Below the pieces are notes generated by a model. The model saw nothing but the letters and a program-made list of their open reading frames with translations, ran no database searches and was not told where the DNA came from. Below are positions 25,429-33,222 of a stretch of 64,000 bases of DNA, one piece after another. The number at the start of each line of letters is the position of its first letter. The first letter of the stretch is position 1. Source of the stretch: Paracoccus sp. (in: a-proteobacteria). GTDB taxonomy: Bacteria > Pseudomonadota > Alphaproteobacteria > Rhodobacterales > Rhodobacteraceae. The translations under genes were made by a program, and so were the position numbers. The stretch lies in contig NZ_JAUNTN010000017.1 of assembly GCF_030538695.1 (NCBI RefSeq), forward strand, positions 22,725 through 86,724, written 5' to 3'.

Positions 25429-25881
25429 ATGCGTAATTTTGACCTTTCACCGCTTTACCGCGCCAGCGTCGGCTTTGACCGGATGGCGGATCTGATGGAC
25501 CGCGCTTTGTCGGCTGACGGTGCCGCGGCCACCTATCCCCCCTATAATATCGAGAAAACCGGCGATGACGCCTATCGCATCTCGATTGCCGTGGCGGGCT
25601 TTGCCGCTGATGATCTGACGGTTGAGGTTCGTGATGGTGCGGTGATCGTTGCCGCCCGCAAATCGGCAGATGAAACCGGGCGCAATTTCCTGCACCGGGG
25701 TATCGCCACCCGCGCGTTCGAGCGCAAGTTCACCCTTGCCGATCATGTTCGTGTCGAAGGGGCCAGCCATGTCGATGGGATGCTGCATATCGACCTGATC
25801 CGCAAAATCCCCGAGGCGCTGAAGCCGCGCCAGATCGAGATTGCGCGCGATGTGAAACGGGTCGAAAAGCTGGATAGCTGA
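25429..25881 (+). CDS. Small heat-shock protein, Hsp20/IbpA type
   Basis: 150-residue ATP-independent chaperone that holds unfolding proteins. Layout: short N-terminal arm (MRNFDLSPLYRASVGFDRMADLMDRAL), alpha-crystallin domain about residues 37-130 (YPPYNIEKTGDDAYRISIAVAGFAADDLTVEVRDG; RNFLHRGIATRAFERKFTLADHVRVEGASHVDGMLHIDL) and a C-terminal tail starting RKIPEALKPRQIEI. The YPPYNIEK and RGIAxRxFERKF motifs mark the class A (IbpA-like) bacterial group. Start 25429 has AAGGA at -11 to -7. It is controlled by a sigma-32 promoter and a ROSE-like hairpin. Confidence 0.95.
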   Translation: MRNFDLSPLYRASVGFDRMADLMDRALSADGAAATYPPYNIEKTGDDAYRISIAVAGFAADDLTVEVRDGAVIVAARKSADETGRNFLHRGIATRAFERKFTLADHVRVEGASHVDGMLHIDLIRKIPEALKPRQIEIARDVKRVEKLDS

Positions 25882-25940
25882 TGTGTTGGACGTGGGGGTT
25901 TCACACCCCCACACCCCCGTGGGATATTTTTATGAAGAAG

Positions 25941-25966
25941 AAGGGCGCAGGTCGCGCCCTTTTTTT
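25941..25966 (+). terminator. Rho-independent terminator of hsp20
   Basis: AAGGGCGC (25941-25948) pairs with GCGCCCTT (25954-25961) around AGGTC, followed by a run of seven T ending at 25966. It touches the stop of the convergent DUF1304 gene. A second stem, GTGGGGG/CCCCCAC (25892-25912), precedes it, with a piece of the dispersed GGATATTTTT element (25922-25931) in between. Confidence 0.88.
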
Positions 25967-26319
25967 CAGATGCCTGCGCAGAGGGCAGCCAGCGCCAGGC
26001 CGGCCGGAACCGTTTGGATCAGCAGGATGCGGCGTTTCACCGTTGCCGCACCATAGATGCCTGCAACGATGATGCACAGCAGGAAGAAGGTTTTGAAGGC
26101 AAAGCCTTCTCCCCCTTGCCACAGACCAAAGATCAGCCCGGCGGCCAGAAAGCCGTTATAGAGGCCCTGATTCCCCGCCATGGCCTTGGTCAGTCGCGCG
26201 GTTTCGGGCGACAGGCCAAAGGCGCGGGCGGCCGTAGGGGTTTCCCAAAGCGCCATTTCCAGCACCATGATATAAAGATGCAGCGCCGCTATCAGCGTGA
26301 TCAGGATGGATGCGATCAT
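25966..26319 (-). CDS. DUF1304 family membrane protein
   Basis: 117 residues with four predicted helices. The DUF1304 pattern is clear: LITLIAALHLYIMVLEMALWETP, then KAMAGNQGLYNGFLAAGLIFGL and FKTFFLLCIIVAGIYGAATVKRRILLIQTVPAGLALAAL. The molecular function is unknown. The start forms an ATGA overlap with the stop of the upstream oxidoreductase gene, placing it last in the dnaX-ybaB-recR-MDR row. Confidence 0.92.
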   Translation of the reverse strand: MIASILITLIAALHLYIMVLEMALWETPTAARAFGLSPETARLTKAMAGNQGLYNGFLAAGLIFGLWQGGEGFAFKTFFLLCIIVAGIYGAATVKRRILLIQTVPAGLALAALCAGI

Positions 26320-27290
26320 GGTTTCAGCAGCACCTTTCCAGCCTTGCCGGGCGTGAGTGAGGCGGTGACGGCATCTGCGATCTGATCCAGCGGGAAAATG
26401 GCCTGAACCGGCAGCCGGACCTTGCCCGCGACCACCTGTGTGACCAGTTCGGTCATCAGCCGCTTGCGGGTCTCGCCGTCCATGGCGGCGCTGACCTTGC
26501 TGCCCCAGAAGCCTTTGATTACCGCCTGTTTAAAGATCAGATCCCCCGAGGGAATCTGCATCGGCTCCCCCTCCATGCTGCCGAAAGAAACCAGCAACCC
26601 GTCGTCCGCCAAAAGCGACAGCAGATCGCCGCTGGCCTTGCCGCCGATGGAATCAACCGCGGCGCGGATCGGGGCACCGCCGGTCAGGGCGCGGGCGCGG
26701 TCTTTCCAGCCTTCGGTCGTGGCGATGGTGTTGGGCAGGCCAAGTGCGGCCATCTCCGCGACGGTTTTCTCGCGGCGCACAAGGTTGATGACGTTGATGC
26801 CCTTGGCGGCCGCCAGCCCCGCCAGCACCTTGCCAACCGCGCCATTCGCGGCGTTCTGCACCACCCAGTCGCCGGGGCTGACGTTCAGGAAATCCAGAAG
26901 GGTCGCGGCGCTGAAGGGCATGGCGATCAGTTGCGCGGCGGCCTCATCGGGGATGGTGTCGGGCAGCGGCACAACGCCCTTGGCCGAGGCCAGCACATAA
27001 CCCGCCCAAGACCCGAACAACCCGGCTGCCGCGACGCGTTGCCCCGGAACCAGCCCCTCGACCCCTCCGCCAAGCGCGTCGATCACGCCCACACATTCGG
27101 ACCCGCCGATTGCGGGTAGCTCGGGCTTATAGCCATAGCTGCCGCGCACCGTCCAAAGGTCGTGATTGTGGATCGGGGTCAGGATCACCCGCAGGCGGAC
27201 CTGACCGGGACGGGGTTCGGGCAGGGGTGCCTCTGCGGTTGCAAGAACCTTGGCCGGATCGCCAAATGCGTCGTGGATTGCGGCTTTCAT
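26316..27290 (-). CDS. MDR-family NAD(P)H-dependent oxidoreductase (quinone or enoyl reductase type)
   Basis: 324-residue medium-chain dehydrogenase. The GroES-like half (residues 1-120: LRVILTPIHNHDLWTVRGSYGYKPELPAIGGSECVG) lacks the catalytic zinc ligands; the Rossmann half has WVVQNAANGAVGKVLAGLAAAKGINVINLVRRE. The NxxNSxVG-like QNAANGAVG is what mitochondrial/bacterial trans-2-enoyl reductases (ETR1/MECR) and quinone reductases carry. Reduction of enoyl thioesters or quinones by NADPH is therefore likely. AAAGG lies 7-11 bases before the ATG. It is 12 bases behind recR. Confidence 0.85.
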   Translation of the reverse strand: MKAAIHDAFGDPAKVLATAEAPLPEPRPGQVRLRVILTPIHNHDLWTVRGSYGYKPELPAIGGSECVGVIDALGGGVEGLVPGQRVAAAGLFGSWAGYVLASAKGVVPLPDTIPDEAAAQLIAMPFSAATLLDFLNVSPGDWVVQNAANGAVGKVLAGLAAAKGINVINLVRREKTVAEMAALGLPNTIATTEGWKDRARALTGGAPIRAAVDSIGGKASGDLLSLLADDGLLVSFGSMEGEPMQIPSGDLIFKQAVIKGFWGSKVSAAMDGETRKRLMTELVTQVVAGKVRLPVQAIFPLDQIADAVTASLTPGKAGKVLLKP

Positions 27291-27302
27291 CGGAAACCTT
27301 TC

Positions 27303-27902
27303 TTAAATCCTGCGCCGCGCCCGTAGCGCCGCGCTGATGGTGCCATCGTCGAGGTAATCCAGTTCGCCGCCAATGGGAACGCCTTGGGCCAGCCCGCTGA
27401 CGGTGACATCCTGCCCGGCCAGCATATCAGCGATATAATGCGCCGTGGTCTGTCCATCGACGGTGGCGTTCAGGGCAAGGATCACCTCACCCACCTGTTC
27501 CTGCGCCAGCCGGTCCAGCAGCGCGGGGATGCGCAGATCATCCGGCCCAATCGAATCCAGTGCCGAGAGCGTGCCGCCAAGCACATGATAACGCCCACGA
27601 AACGCCCGGCCGCGTTCCAGCGCCCACAAATCGGCCACGTCCTCGACCACGCAGATTTCACCATTTTGCCGGGTCGGATCAGCACAGATCGGGCAAAGCT
27701 CCGCGCCTGAAATATTACCGCAGCGGTGACATTCCCGTGCGCTCTCTGCGACCTCGGCCATCAGCGTGGCAAGCGGCGTCATCAGCCCGGCACGTTTGCG
27801 GATCAGTTGCAGCACGATGCGCCGGGCCGAGCGTGGCCCAAGCCCCGGCAACCGTGCCATCAGGGTTATCAGCGCCTCGATCTGGTCATTGGCCGCGCTC
27901 AT
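27303..27902 (-). CDS. recR: Recombination protein RecR
   Basis: 199-residue member of the RecFOR pathway, which loads RecA at gapped DNA. Order: helix-hairpin-helix ([21 protein letters not shown]), C4 zinc finger ([16 protein letters not shown]), Toprim domain ([18 protein letters not shown] ... [20 protein letters not shown]) and the Walker-B-like C-terminus. The gene starts immediately after ybaB, with no intergenic base, the usual ybaB-recR coupling. Confidence 0.97.
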   Translation of the reverse strand: MSAANDQIEALITLMARLPGLGPRSARRIVLQLIRKRAGLMTPLATLMAEVAESARECHRCGNISGAELCPICADPTRQNGEICVVEDVADLWALERGRAFRGRYHVLGGTLSALDSIGPDDLRIPALLDRLAQEQVGEVILALNATVDGQTTAHYIADMLAGQDVTVSGLAQGVPIGGELDYLDDGTISAALRARRRI

Positions 27903-28247
27903 TCAAAAGGGCATTTTCATGCCCGCAGGCAGGCCCAAACCCTCGGTGATCTTGGCCATTTCGGCCTGAGCGGCCTCGGATGCACGCTTTTGCGCGTCCT
28001 TGATCGCGGCAAGGATCAGATCCTCGACTACCTCTTTATCCTCGGCGGAAAAGATCGAGGGGTCGATGTCCAGCCCGGTCAGCTCGCCCTTGGCGGTCGC
28101 GGTGGCCTTGACCAGACCTGCGCCGGATTCGCCGGTGACGGTCAGCTTGTCCAGACCGTCCTGCATATCCTGCATCTTGGATTGCATATCCTTGGCGGCT
28201 TTCATCATCTTGGCCATGTCGCCAAGCCCGCCCAAACCTTTCAGCAT
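27903..28247 (-). CDS. ybaB: YbaB/EbfC family nucleoid-associated protein
   Basis: 114-residue DNA-binding protein that forms tweezer-like dimers. The N-terminus is a methionine-rich coiled coil (MLKGLGGLGDMAKMMKAAKDMQSKMQDMQDGLDKL), followed by the beta core (VTGESGAGLVKATATAKGELTGLDIDPSIFS) and the second helix (VEDLILAAIKDAQKRASEAAQAEMAKITEGLGLPAG). It sits 3 bases behind dnaX and directly before recR, a gene order conserved across bacteria. Confidence 0.96.
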   Translation of the reverse strand: MLKGLGGLGDMAKMMKAAKDMQSKMQDMQDGLDKLTVTGESGAGLVKATATAKGELTGLDIDPSIFSAEDKEVVEDLILAAIKDAQKRASEAAQAEMAKITEGLGLPAGMKMPF

Positions 28248-28250
28248 TGC

Positions 28251-29996
28251 TTAATCCTCGTCTTCGAAAGGGTCCCATTCCTCGACCGCCTCCACCGGGC
28301 CGAGGTTTTCATCCGGCGCAGGTGGCGTGTCAGGGATAATCTGGGGTTGGGGGTGGTGGATCGCAATGATCTGCGCCCCCGGAAATGCAGCCAGCGCCGC
28401 GCTGATCGCGGGGTCGGCCATGGCCTTGACACGTTCGGCAGCCTGCGTTTCGGCGCGGGTTTCCGCGATGGTCGGGCCGCCGCCGCTGGTTACGATGCTG
28501 ACGCCCCAACGCTGGCCGGTCCAGTTGCGCAGCCGGTCGGACAGACGTGCGGCCAGATCGTGAGGGGCGTCGTCGGTCGGCTGAAACTCGACCCGGCCGG
28601 GGCGATAGGCGACCAGCCGGATCGCGCGCTCCACATCGGTCAACAGGACCATATCCTTCATGCGCCGGATCAGCGCCACCACCGCATCAAAATCGGGGTA
28701 AATAGCCAGTTCGGCTGCCGGCTCCATGACCACGCCACCACCGGCAACCCGCATCGCCGGGGCAGGGGCGGCCTGCGCGGTCGGTGCACGGGACGGCGCA
28801 GGCGTGGTGGCGCGGGTCATCTCTCCGGCTTGCATACTGGTCTGAACCTTGCGGATCAGCGCCTCGGGGTCGGGCAGGTCGGCCACATGCGTCAGCCGGA
28901 TCAGCGCCATTTCGGCGGCCATCATCGCATTGGGTGCGGCGCTGACCTCCTCCAGCGCTTTCAGCAGCATTTGCCACAGCCGGGTCAGCGCCCGCATCGG
29001 CAGACGCTTGGCGATGTCGCTGCCGCGGGTGCGCTCATCAGGGCTGATCGTGGGATCATCGGCGGCGTCGGGGGTGATTTTCACGACGCTGATCCAGTGG
29101 GTGATCTCAGCCAGATCGCGCAGCACCGCCAGAGGGTCGGCACCATCGGCATATTGAGCCTGAAGCTCGGCCAGAGCCGCAGCCGCATCGCCGCGCAGGA
29201 TCATCTCGAACAGGTCCAGCACCCGGCCCCGGTCGGCCAGCCCCAGCATCGCCCGCACCTGTTCAGCCCCGGTTTCGCCAGCACCGTGGCTGATCGCCTG
29301 ATCCAGCAGGCTGGTCGCATCACGGGCCGAACCCTCCGCCGCCCGCGTAATCAGCGCCAGCGCGTCATCGGTGATCGCCGCGCCCTCACCCCCGGCGATT
29401 TTGCGCAGCAGGGCCATCATCACCTCGGGTTCGATCCGACGCAGGTCGAACCGCTGACAGCGCGACAGAACCGTGACCGGCACCTTGCGGATTTCGGTGG
29501 TGGCAAAGATGAATTTGACGTGCGGCGGCGGTTCTTCAAGCGTTTTCAGCAGCGCGTTGAAGGCGCTGGTGGACAGCATGTGCACTTCGTCAATGATATA
29601 GATTTTATAGCGGGCCGAAGCCGCCCGGTAATGCACCGATTCGATGATTTCGCGGATGTCGTTCACGCCAGTGCGGGATGCGGCGTCCATCTCCAGCACA
29701 TCGACATGGCGGCCCTCGATGATGGCGCGGCAATGTTCGCAGACCCCGCAAGGCTCGGTCGTCGGGCCGCCCTGACCATCGGGACCGATGCAGTTCAGCC
29801 CCTTGGCAATGATCCGCGCCGTGGTGGTTTTGCCGGTGCCGCGGATGCCGGTCATAATGAACGCTTGTGCGATGCGGTCGGCGGCAAAGGCGTTTTTCAG
29901 CGTGCGCACCATCGCATCCTGACCGACCAGATCGGCAAAGGTTTCGGGCCGGTATTTCCGGGCCAGCACCTGATATGTCTGTTCGGTTTCGGTCAT
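28251..29996 (-). CDS. dnaX: DNA polymerase III subunit gamma/tau
   Basis: 581-residue clamp-loader ATPase. Walker A GIRGTGKTTTAR (residues 50-61), the zinc-binding cysteines CIGPDG...CGVCEHC (about 68-87), Walker B IYIIDEVHML, sensor 1 FIFATTEIRKVPVTVLSRCQRFDL, then domain III and a long Ala/Pro-rich tau tail. ATG 29996 starts MTETEQTYQVLARKYRPETF, the conserved N-terminus. I saw no slippery heptamer of the E. coli kind, so a separate gamma product is not predicted. It leads the dnaX-ybaB-recR operon. Confidence 0.97.
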   Translation of the reverse strand: MTETEQTYQVLARKYRPETFADLVGQDAMVRTLKNAFAADRIAQAFIMTGIRGTGKTTTARIIAKGLNCIGPDGQGGPTTEPCGVCEHCRAIIEGRHVDVLEMDAASRTGVNDIREIIESVHYRAASARYKIYIIDEVHMLSTSAFNALLKTLEEPPPHVKFIFATTEIRKVPVTVLSRCQRFDLRRIEPEVMMALLRKIAGGEGAAITDDALALITRAAEGSARDATSLLDQAISHGAGETGAEQVRAMLGLADRGRVLDLFEMILRGDAAAALAELQAQYADGADPLAVLRDLAEITHWISVVKITPDAADDPTISPDERTRGSDIAKRLPMRALTRLWQMLLKALEEVSAAPNAMMAAEMALIRLTHVADLPDPEALIRKVQTSMQAGEMTRATTPAPSRAPTAQAAPAPAMRVAGGGVVMEPAAELAIYPDFDAVVALIRRMKDMVLLTDVERAIRLVAYRPGRVEFQPTDDAPHDLAARLSDRLRNWTGQRWGVSIVTSGGGPTIAETRAETQAAERVKAMADPAISAALAAFPGAQIIAIHHPQPQIIPDTPPAPDENLGPVEAVEEWDPFEDED

Positions 29997-30085
29997 CGGG
30001 CCACCTGTTGATCGCGGGCAGCTTACCCAAGCCGGGGCGGAGCGGCAAGGACGCATCTGGTGCGAGTTAATCATTATTTAACCAA

Positions 30086-30112
30086 TTGAATAGATAAAGT
30101 TTTATGTATAAT
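30086..30112 (+). promoter_or_regulatory. AT-rich sigma-70-like promoter before the lipoprotein gene
   Basis: TTGAAT (30086-30091) and a perfect TATAAT (30107-30112) with a 15-base spacer, in a 55-base AT-rich island unusual for this GC-rich sequence. The short spacer lowers certainty; the ATG of the lipoprotein gene is 59 bases downstream of the -10 box. Confidence 0.55.
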
Positions 30113-30170
30113 TTTCTGGTGTTTTGGGGTGGGTTTGGCTAACTGGCATGTGCAAACGAAAGGGGAACAC

Positions 30171-30554
30171 ATGCTTCGTTATATGATTTTATCCGCTGCA
30201 ATGATGTCGATGGCCGGATGCGCCACAATCACGCGTGGCAGTAATGATGTTCTGGTCGTGAACTCGACCCCGCCGGGGGCGCAGGTGCAGCTGAGTAACG
30301 GTGAAACCTGCACCTCAACGCCTTGCACGTTCAAACTGCCGCGGAAATCGGAACTGAACGTGCTGGTGTCCAAGGATCGTTGCCAGCCTCAGCAGGTGCG
30401 CGTGACCAATCGCGTCGCGGGCAGTGGCAGTGCCGCGATGGCTGGCAATGTGCTGGTTGGCGGGATTATCGGTGCGGGCGTTGATGCCGGCACGGGTGCC
30501 ATGCTGGATCTGGTGCCAAACCCGGTCGAGGTTGTGCTGGAATGTCGCCGCTAG
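30171..30554 (+). CDS. Small lipoprotein, PEGA-like
   Basis: 127 residues. The N-terminus MLRYMILSAAMMSMAGC is a lipoprotein signal with the lipobox MAGC. The mature part holds NSTPPGAQVQLSNGETCTSTPCTFKLPRKSELNVLVSKDRCQPQQVRV, a PEGA-type beta domain (P-G-A-x-V, then a strand pair), and a Gly-rich hydrophobic stretch (VLVGGIIGAGVDAGTGAMLDL). GGGGAAC precedes the ATG. Its function is unknown. It stands alone between dnaX and the SRP RNA, both on the other strand. Confidence 0.82.
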   Translation: MLRYMILSAAMMSMAGCATITRGSNDVLVVNSTPPGAQVQLSNGETCTSTPCTFKLPRKSELNVLVSKDRCQPQQVRVTNRVAGSGSAAMAGNVLVGGIIGAGVDAGTGAMLDLVPNPVEVVLECRR

Positions 30555-30580
30555 GGTCTTGGGTCATGTAAGGCTGGGGT

Positions 30581-30674
30581 GAGAGGCTGGACAGCGACCC
30601 AAGTGGGGCTCGTTGCGGCTGCTTCCTTCCGGACCTGACCGGGTTGGCGAGGCACTCGCCCGCGCCAACCTCTC
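30581..30674 (-). ncRNA. ffs: Bacterial small signal recognition particle RNA (4.5S)
   Basis: Read on the minus strand, the RNA has the invariant SRP core GGTCAGGTCCGGAAGGAAGC followed by AGCC, with the GGAAG-type tetraloop hairpin and the flanking symmetric loops. The ends pair as GAGAGGTTGG with CCAGCCTCTC, giving a single long hairpin of about 94 nt; a few more bases on either side may belong. With Ffh it targets membrane proteins to the translocon. It precedes dnaX on the same strand (the lipoprotein gene is on the opposite strand). Its promoter would lie in the 40 bases before it or inside the end of cpdB. Confidence 0.94.
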
Positions 30675-30714
30675 AAGCCGTCAGATAGGTGATCGGGCGC
30701 CGGGTTGCAAGGGG

Positions 30715-32547
30715 TCAGAAGCGCAACTGAAACCGGGCAAAGCCGTCCGTGGTCTGGCCGGTGGGCCGTGGTTGCGGCTGGAGGGACGGCGGCGGCAGCG
30801 CGGTGGGGGCTGTGTCCAGTGTCACGCGACTGCCGGGCGGAGGCTTGAGGGTGAAGAACGGCGCATCATGGGGGACGACCCGCCGCACCTGTCGCAAATA
30901 GCGGTGCAGCAGGTCGCGGATACGCTGCTGAGGCAGGTCAAGCGCCTGCATTTCTGCGGCCAGTTTCCCATAACCGCCGCCATTGCCCGAAACGCGATAG
31001 CTGTTGGTCAGCAGGATGAACTGATCTTGCGCCGCGACGGGTTGGCCTTTGCAGGTCAGGTTGCGGATGCGCTTGCCAGCGGGTTGGCTCACGTCAAGCT
31101 GCCAGTGCAGCCCGTCGATCAGGTCCATCGCATAGGGCGGGAAATCCGGGTCCAGCAATGGCCGTTCTGTTACGGCATCGGGCATGTGGGTGAAACCTGT
31201 GGCGCCAAGTTCCAGCCAGTCCTTGATCTGTGCGCTGCTGGCGATGCGGGCGGCCAGCGTATTGGGAAAGGGGTAAAGGTCAAAAACATGGCGCAGGGTC
31301 AGCGGTCCGGCGGGAATGTCGGTGTAATGCGACGGCCCGCCGCGTCCGCCCGCCCGCACCGGGGCCAATGCAACCAGCACCGGCAGGTCGGGCAGGGGCA
31401 ACCGCTGGCGCAGCTTGCGCAGATGCCAGCGCAGAGCTTGTGCCGTCAGCCGCAAGCCGCGATCATGGCCAAGGGCGGTGAAATGGCTGTTCAGCGGGGC
31501 CGCAACCCATGCGATCCGCCGGTTCAAATGTCGCTGCGCTTGCTGATGTGCGCGCTTGGCCGGGGTGCAGGGCAGCAGGGTGCAACCGCTGCCGGGTGTG
31601 GTGGTATCGGGTTGGCGCAGTTCGGCTTTGGCCGCAGCAACGTGCCAGCCGCCGTCATAGTGCAGATGCAGGTCGATCACCCCAAGATGTGAGCCCCAGA
31701 AGCCCGGCATCACCGCAGGCTTCCCCGCCAGCCGGCCCTGCGCCGGATCGACACCGGCCTGTGGTGGCAGGGATGGATCAGGAAAGGCCAGATGGGTGTG
31801 ACCGGCAATCACTGCGTCGATCCCGTCCAGCGCGGCCAGATGCTCGGCCAGGTTTTCCGACTCCGGCAGGCTTGCGTCTCCGCCAATGCCGCTATGGGCC
31901 AGCGCCACGATCAGATCCGCGCCTTGATCCTGCAACCGGGCGATGGCGTCGCGGGCGGTGGGCAGGATCGGCTGGGTCTGTAAATGGCGGCTCAGCCCGG
32001 CTTCCCATTGCGGGGTCTGCGGCGGCAGCACGCCCAGCAGGCCGATGCGCAGGTGCTGCAGCTGACCGGCATCATCGCGGAACCTGCGGTCAAGAATCAG
32101 ATGTGGCAGCCATGGCACCCCCGGCATCTGCGCATTGCTGACCACAAAAGGCCATGTTGCCTGCGCCAGAACCCGACGCAGAAAGCGCGGCCCAAAGCTG
32201 AAATCATGGTTGCCCAGCGTGGCCGCATCATAGCCGAGCGCCGCCATGGCCGCGATCATCGGATGCGGCCCCCGGTCATCACGCGCCAAAAGATCGGCCA
32301 GCGGATTGCCTTGCAAAAAGTCGCCATTGTCCAGCAGCAGACAGTTGGGGGCCTCTTGCCGGGCGGTCTGGATCAGCCCGGCGAGCCGGGCCAGTCCCAG
32401 CCGCGAATCAGGGCGATTGTTGAAATAATCCCACGGCAGAATGTGCATGTGCAGATCGGTCGTGGCCAAAAGCCGCAGGTGGATGCTGTCCGGTGAGGCG
32501 CCCTGATCTGTGGTGCAGCGGCTGTCATGGCTGATCCCGTCTGGCAT
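30715..32547 (-). CDS. cpdB: 2',3'-Cyclic-nucleotide 2'-phosphodiesterase/3'-nucleotidase-like protein
   Basis: 610-residue two-domain metallophosphoesterase. Domain one has the metal motifs LLATTDLHMHILPWDYF, LLLDNGDFLQGNP, TLGNHDFSFG and AGHTHLAF; domain two is the 5'-nucleotidase C-terminal domain with HVFDLYPFPNTLAARI and LTNSYRVSGNGGG. This order and the DxH-GD-GNHD-GHTH series fit CpdB, which hydrolyses 2',3'-cyclic nucleotides and 3'-nucleotides. CpdB is normally periplasmic, but the N-terminus here (MPDGISHDSRCTTDQGASPDS) has no signal peptide, and no ribosome site is obvious. Either secretion uses another route, the start is wrong, or the enzyme is cytoplasmic. Confidence 0.85.
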   Translation of the reverse strand: MPDGISHDSRCTTDQGASPDSIHLRLLATTDLHMHILPWDYFNNRPDSRLGLARLAGLIQTARQEAPNCLLLDNGDFLQGNPLADLLARDDRGPHPMIAAMAALGYDAATLGNHDFSFGPRFLRRVLAQATWPFVVSNAQMPGVPWLPHLILDRRFRDDAGQLQHLRIGLLGVLPPQTPQWEAGLSRHLQTQPILPTARDAIARLQDQGADLIVALAHSGIGGDASLPESENLAEHLAALDGIDAVIAGHTHLAFPDPSLPPQAGVDPAQGRLAGKPAVMPGFWGSHLGVIDLHLHYDGGWHVAAAKAELRQPDTTTPGSGCTLLPCTPAKRAHQQAQRHLNRRIAWVAAPLNSHFTALGHDRGLRLTAQALRWHLRKLRQRLPLPDLPVLVALAPVRAGGRGGPSHYTDIPAGPLTLRHVFDLYPFPNTLAARIASSAQIKDWLELGATGFTHMPDAVTERPLLDPDFPPYAMDLIDGLHWQLDVSQPAGKRIRNLTCKGQPVAAQDQFILLTNSYRVSGNGGGYGKLAAEMQALDLPQQRIRDLLHRYLRQVRRVVPHDAPFFTLKPPPGSRVTLDTAPTALPPPSLQPQPRPTGQTTDGFARFQLRF

Positions 32548-32705
32548 GGAGCTGCACTGTCGCTTTCGTCCTGATCGTCCGTTATGTCTGAAATGCCAGC
32601 GTCAGAGGCGCTTCGCAACCCCTGATTGTATTTTGTTCAATAGGTCTCTGGTTTCTTGTTTCTGTCGCGCAGATTTCCTAAGGGCATGGGAAACAAAAGG
32701 ATGAT

Positions 32706-33167
32706 ATGATGAAGTTCTCGACCCGCGAGGATACCGACATCCCGGCTGATGTCCTGTTCGATTCGATCAGCAATTTTGCGCGTGCTGAAAAGCTGCTGAT
32801 CCGGCGCGGGGCCAGCGTGCGCCGGATTGATCCCTCGCAGGAGCCGGGGGCAGGCATGGCCTGGTTGGTCGGGTTTGACTGGCGCGGCAAGCGACGGGAA
32901 TTGCGGCTGGATGTGGTGCAGTTTGATCGCCCCGAACGCCTGTCGATTGCGGGCATGGCCGACAGCTATCAGATTCGCCTTGATATGACCGTGATCGCGC
33001 TGACCCGGCAGAAATCGCGGCTGATCGTGGAAACCGAAGTGCGCCCCCGCAACATGCGTGCGCGGCTGGTGCTGCAAACGGCCAAGCTGGGCAAATCCCA
33101 ACTGGATCAGCGTTACGCCAAACAGATCAGCAAGTATATTCAGGAAATGACCGACAGCCGCGCGTGA
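32706..33167 (+). CDS. SRPBCC (START-like) family protein
   Basis: 153 residues with a START/SRPBCC fold: an opening strand and helix (MKFSTREDTDIPADVLFDSISNFARAEKLLI), long strands (AWLVGFDWRGKRRELRLDVVQFDRPERLSIAGMADSYQIRLDMTVIALTRQKSRLIVETEV) and a C-terminal helix (ILETAKLGKS region to YIQEMTDS). Such proteins bind hydrophobic ligands; nothing here fixes which. AAAGG lies 8-12 bases upstream of the first ATG; a second ATG follows at once. It faces pheA across a strong hairpin. Confidence 0.85.
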   Translation: MMKFSTREDTDIPADVLFDSISNFARAEKLLIRRGASVRRIDPSQEPGAGMAWLVGFDWRGKRRELRLDVVQFDRPERLSIAGMADSYQIRLDMTVIALTRQKSRLIVETEVRPRNMRARLVLQTAKLGKSQLDQRYAKQISKYIQEMTDSRA

Positions 33168-33181
33168 CGGGCTGAATATGA

Positions 33182-33220
33182 CGGGCTGAATGTGATGGGG
33201 GCGCAAGCCCCCTCAGCCCG
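33182..33220. terminator. Two-tier hairpin between convergent genes
   Basis: CGGGCTGA (33182-33189) pairs with TCAGCCCG (33213-33220) and, inside, GGGGGC (33197-33202) pairs with GCCCCC (33207-33212) around a GCAA tetraloop, with a 7-base bulge on the left side. It lies between the SRPBCC stop (33167) and the pheA stop (33223), so it probably serves both strands. No T-run follows on either side. The left arm is part of a 14-bp tandem repeat (33166-33193). Confidence 0.72.
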
Positions 33221-33222
33221 GT

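Noticed and set aside
28251-29996. Programmed frameshift in dnaX producing gamma.
   Set aside because: No slippery heptamer such as A-AAA-AAG with a following stem was seen at the expected position.
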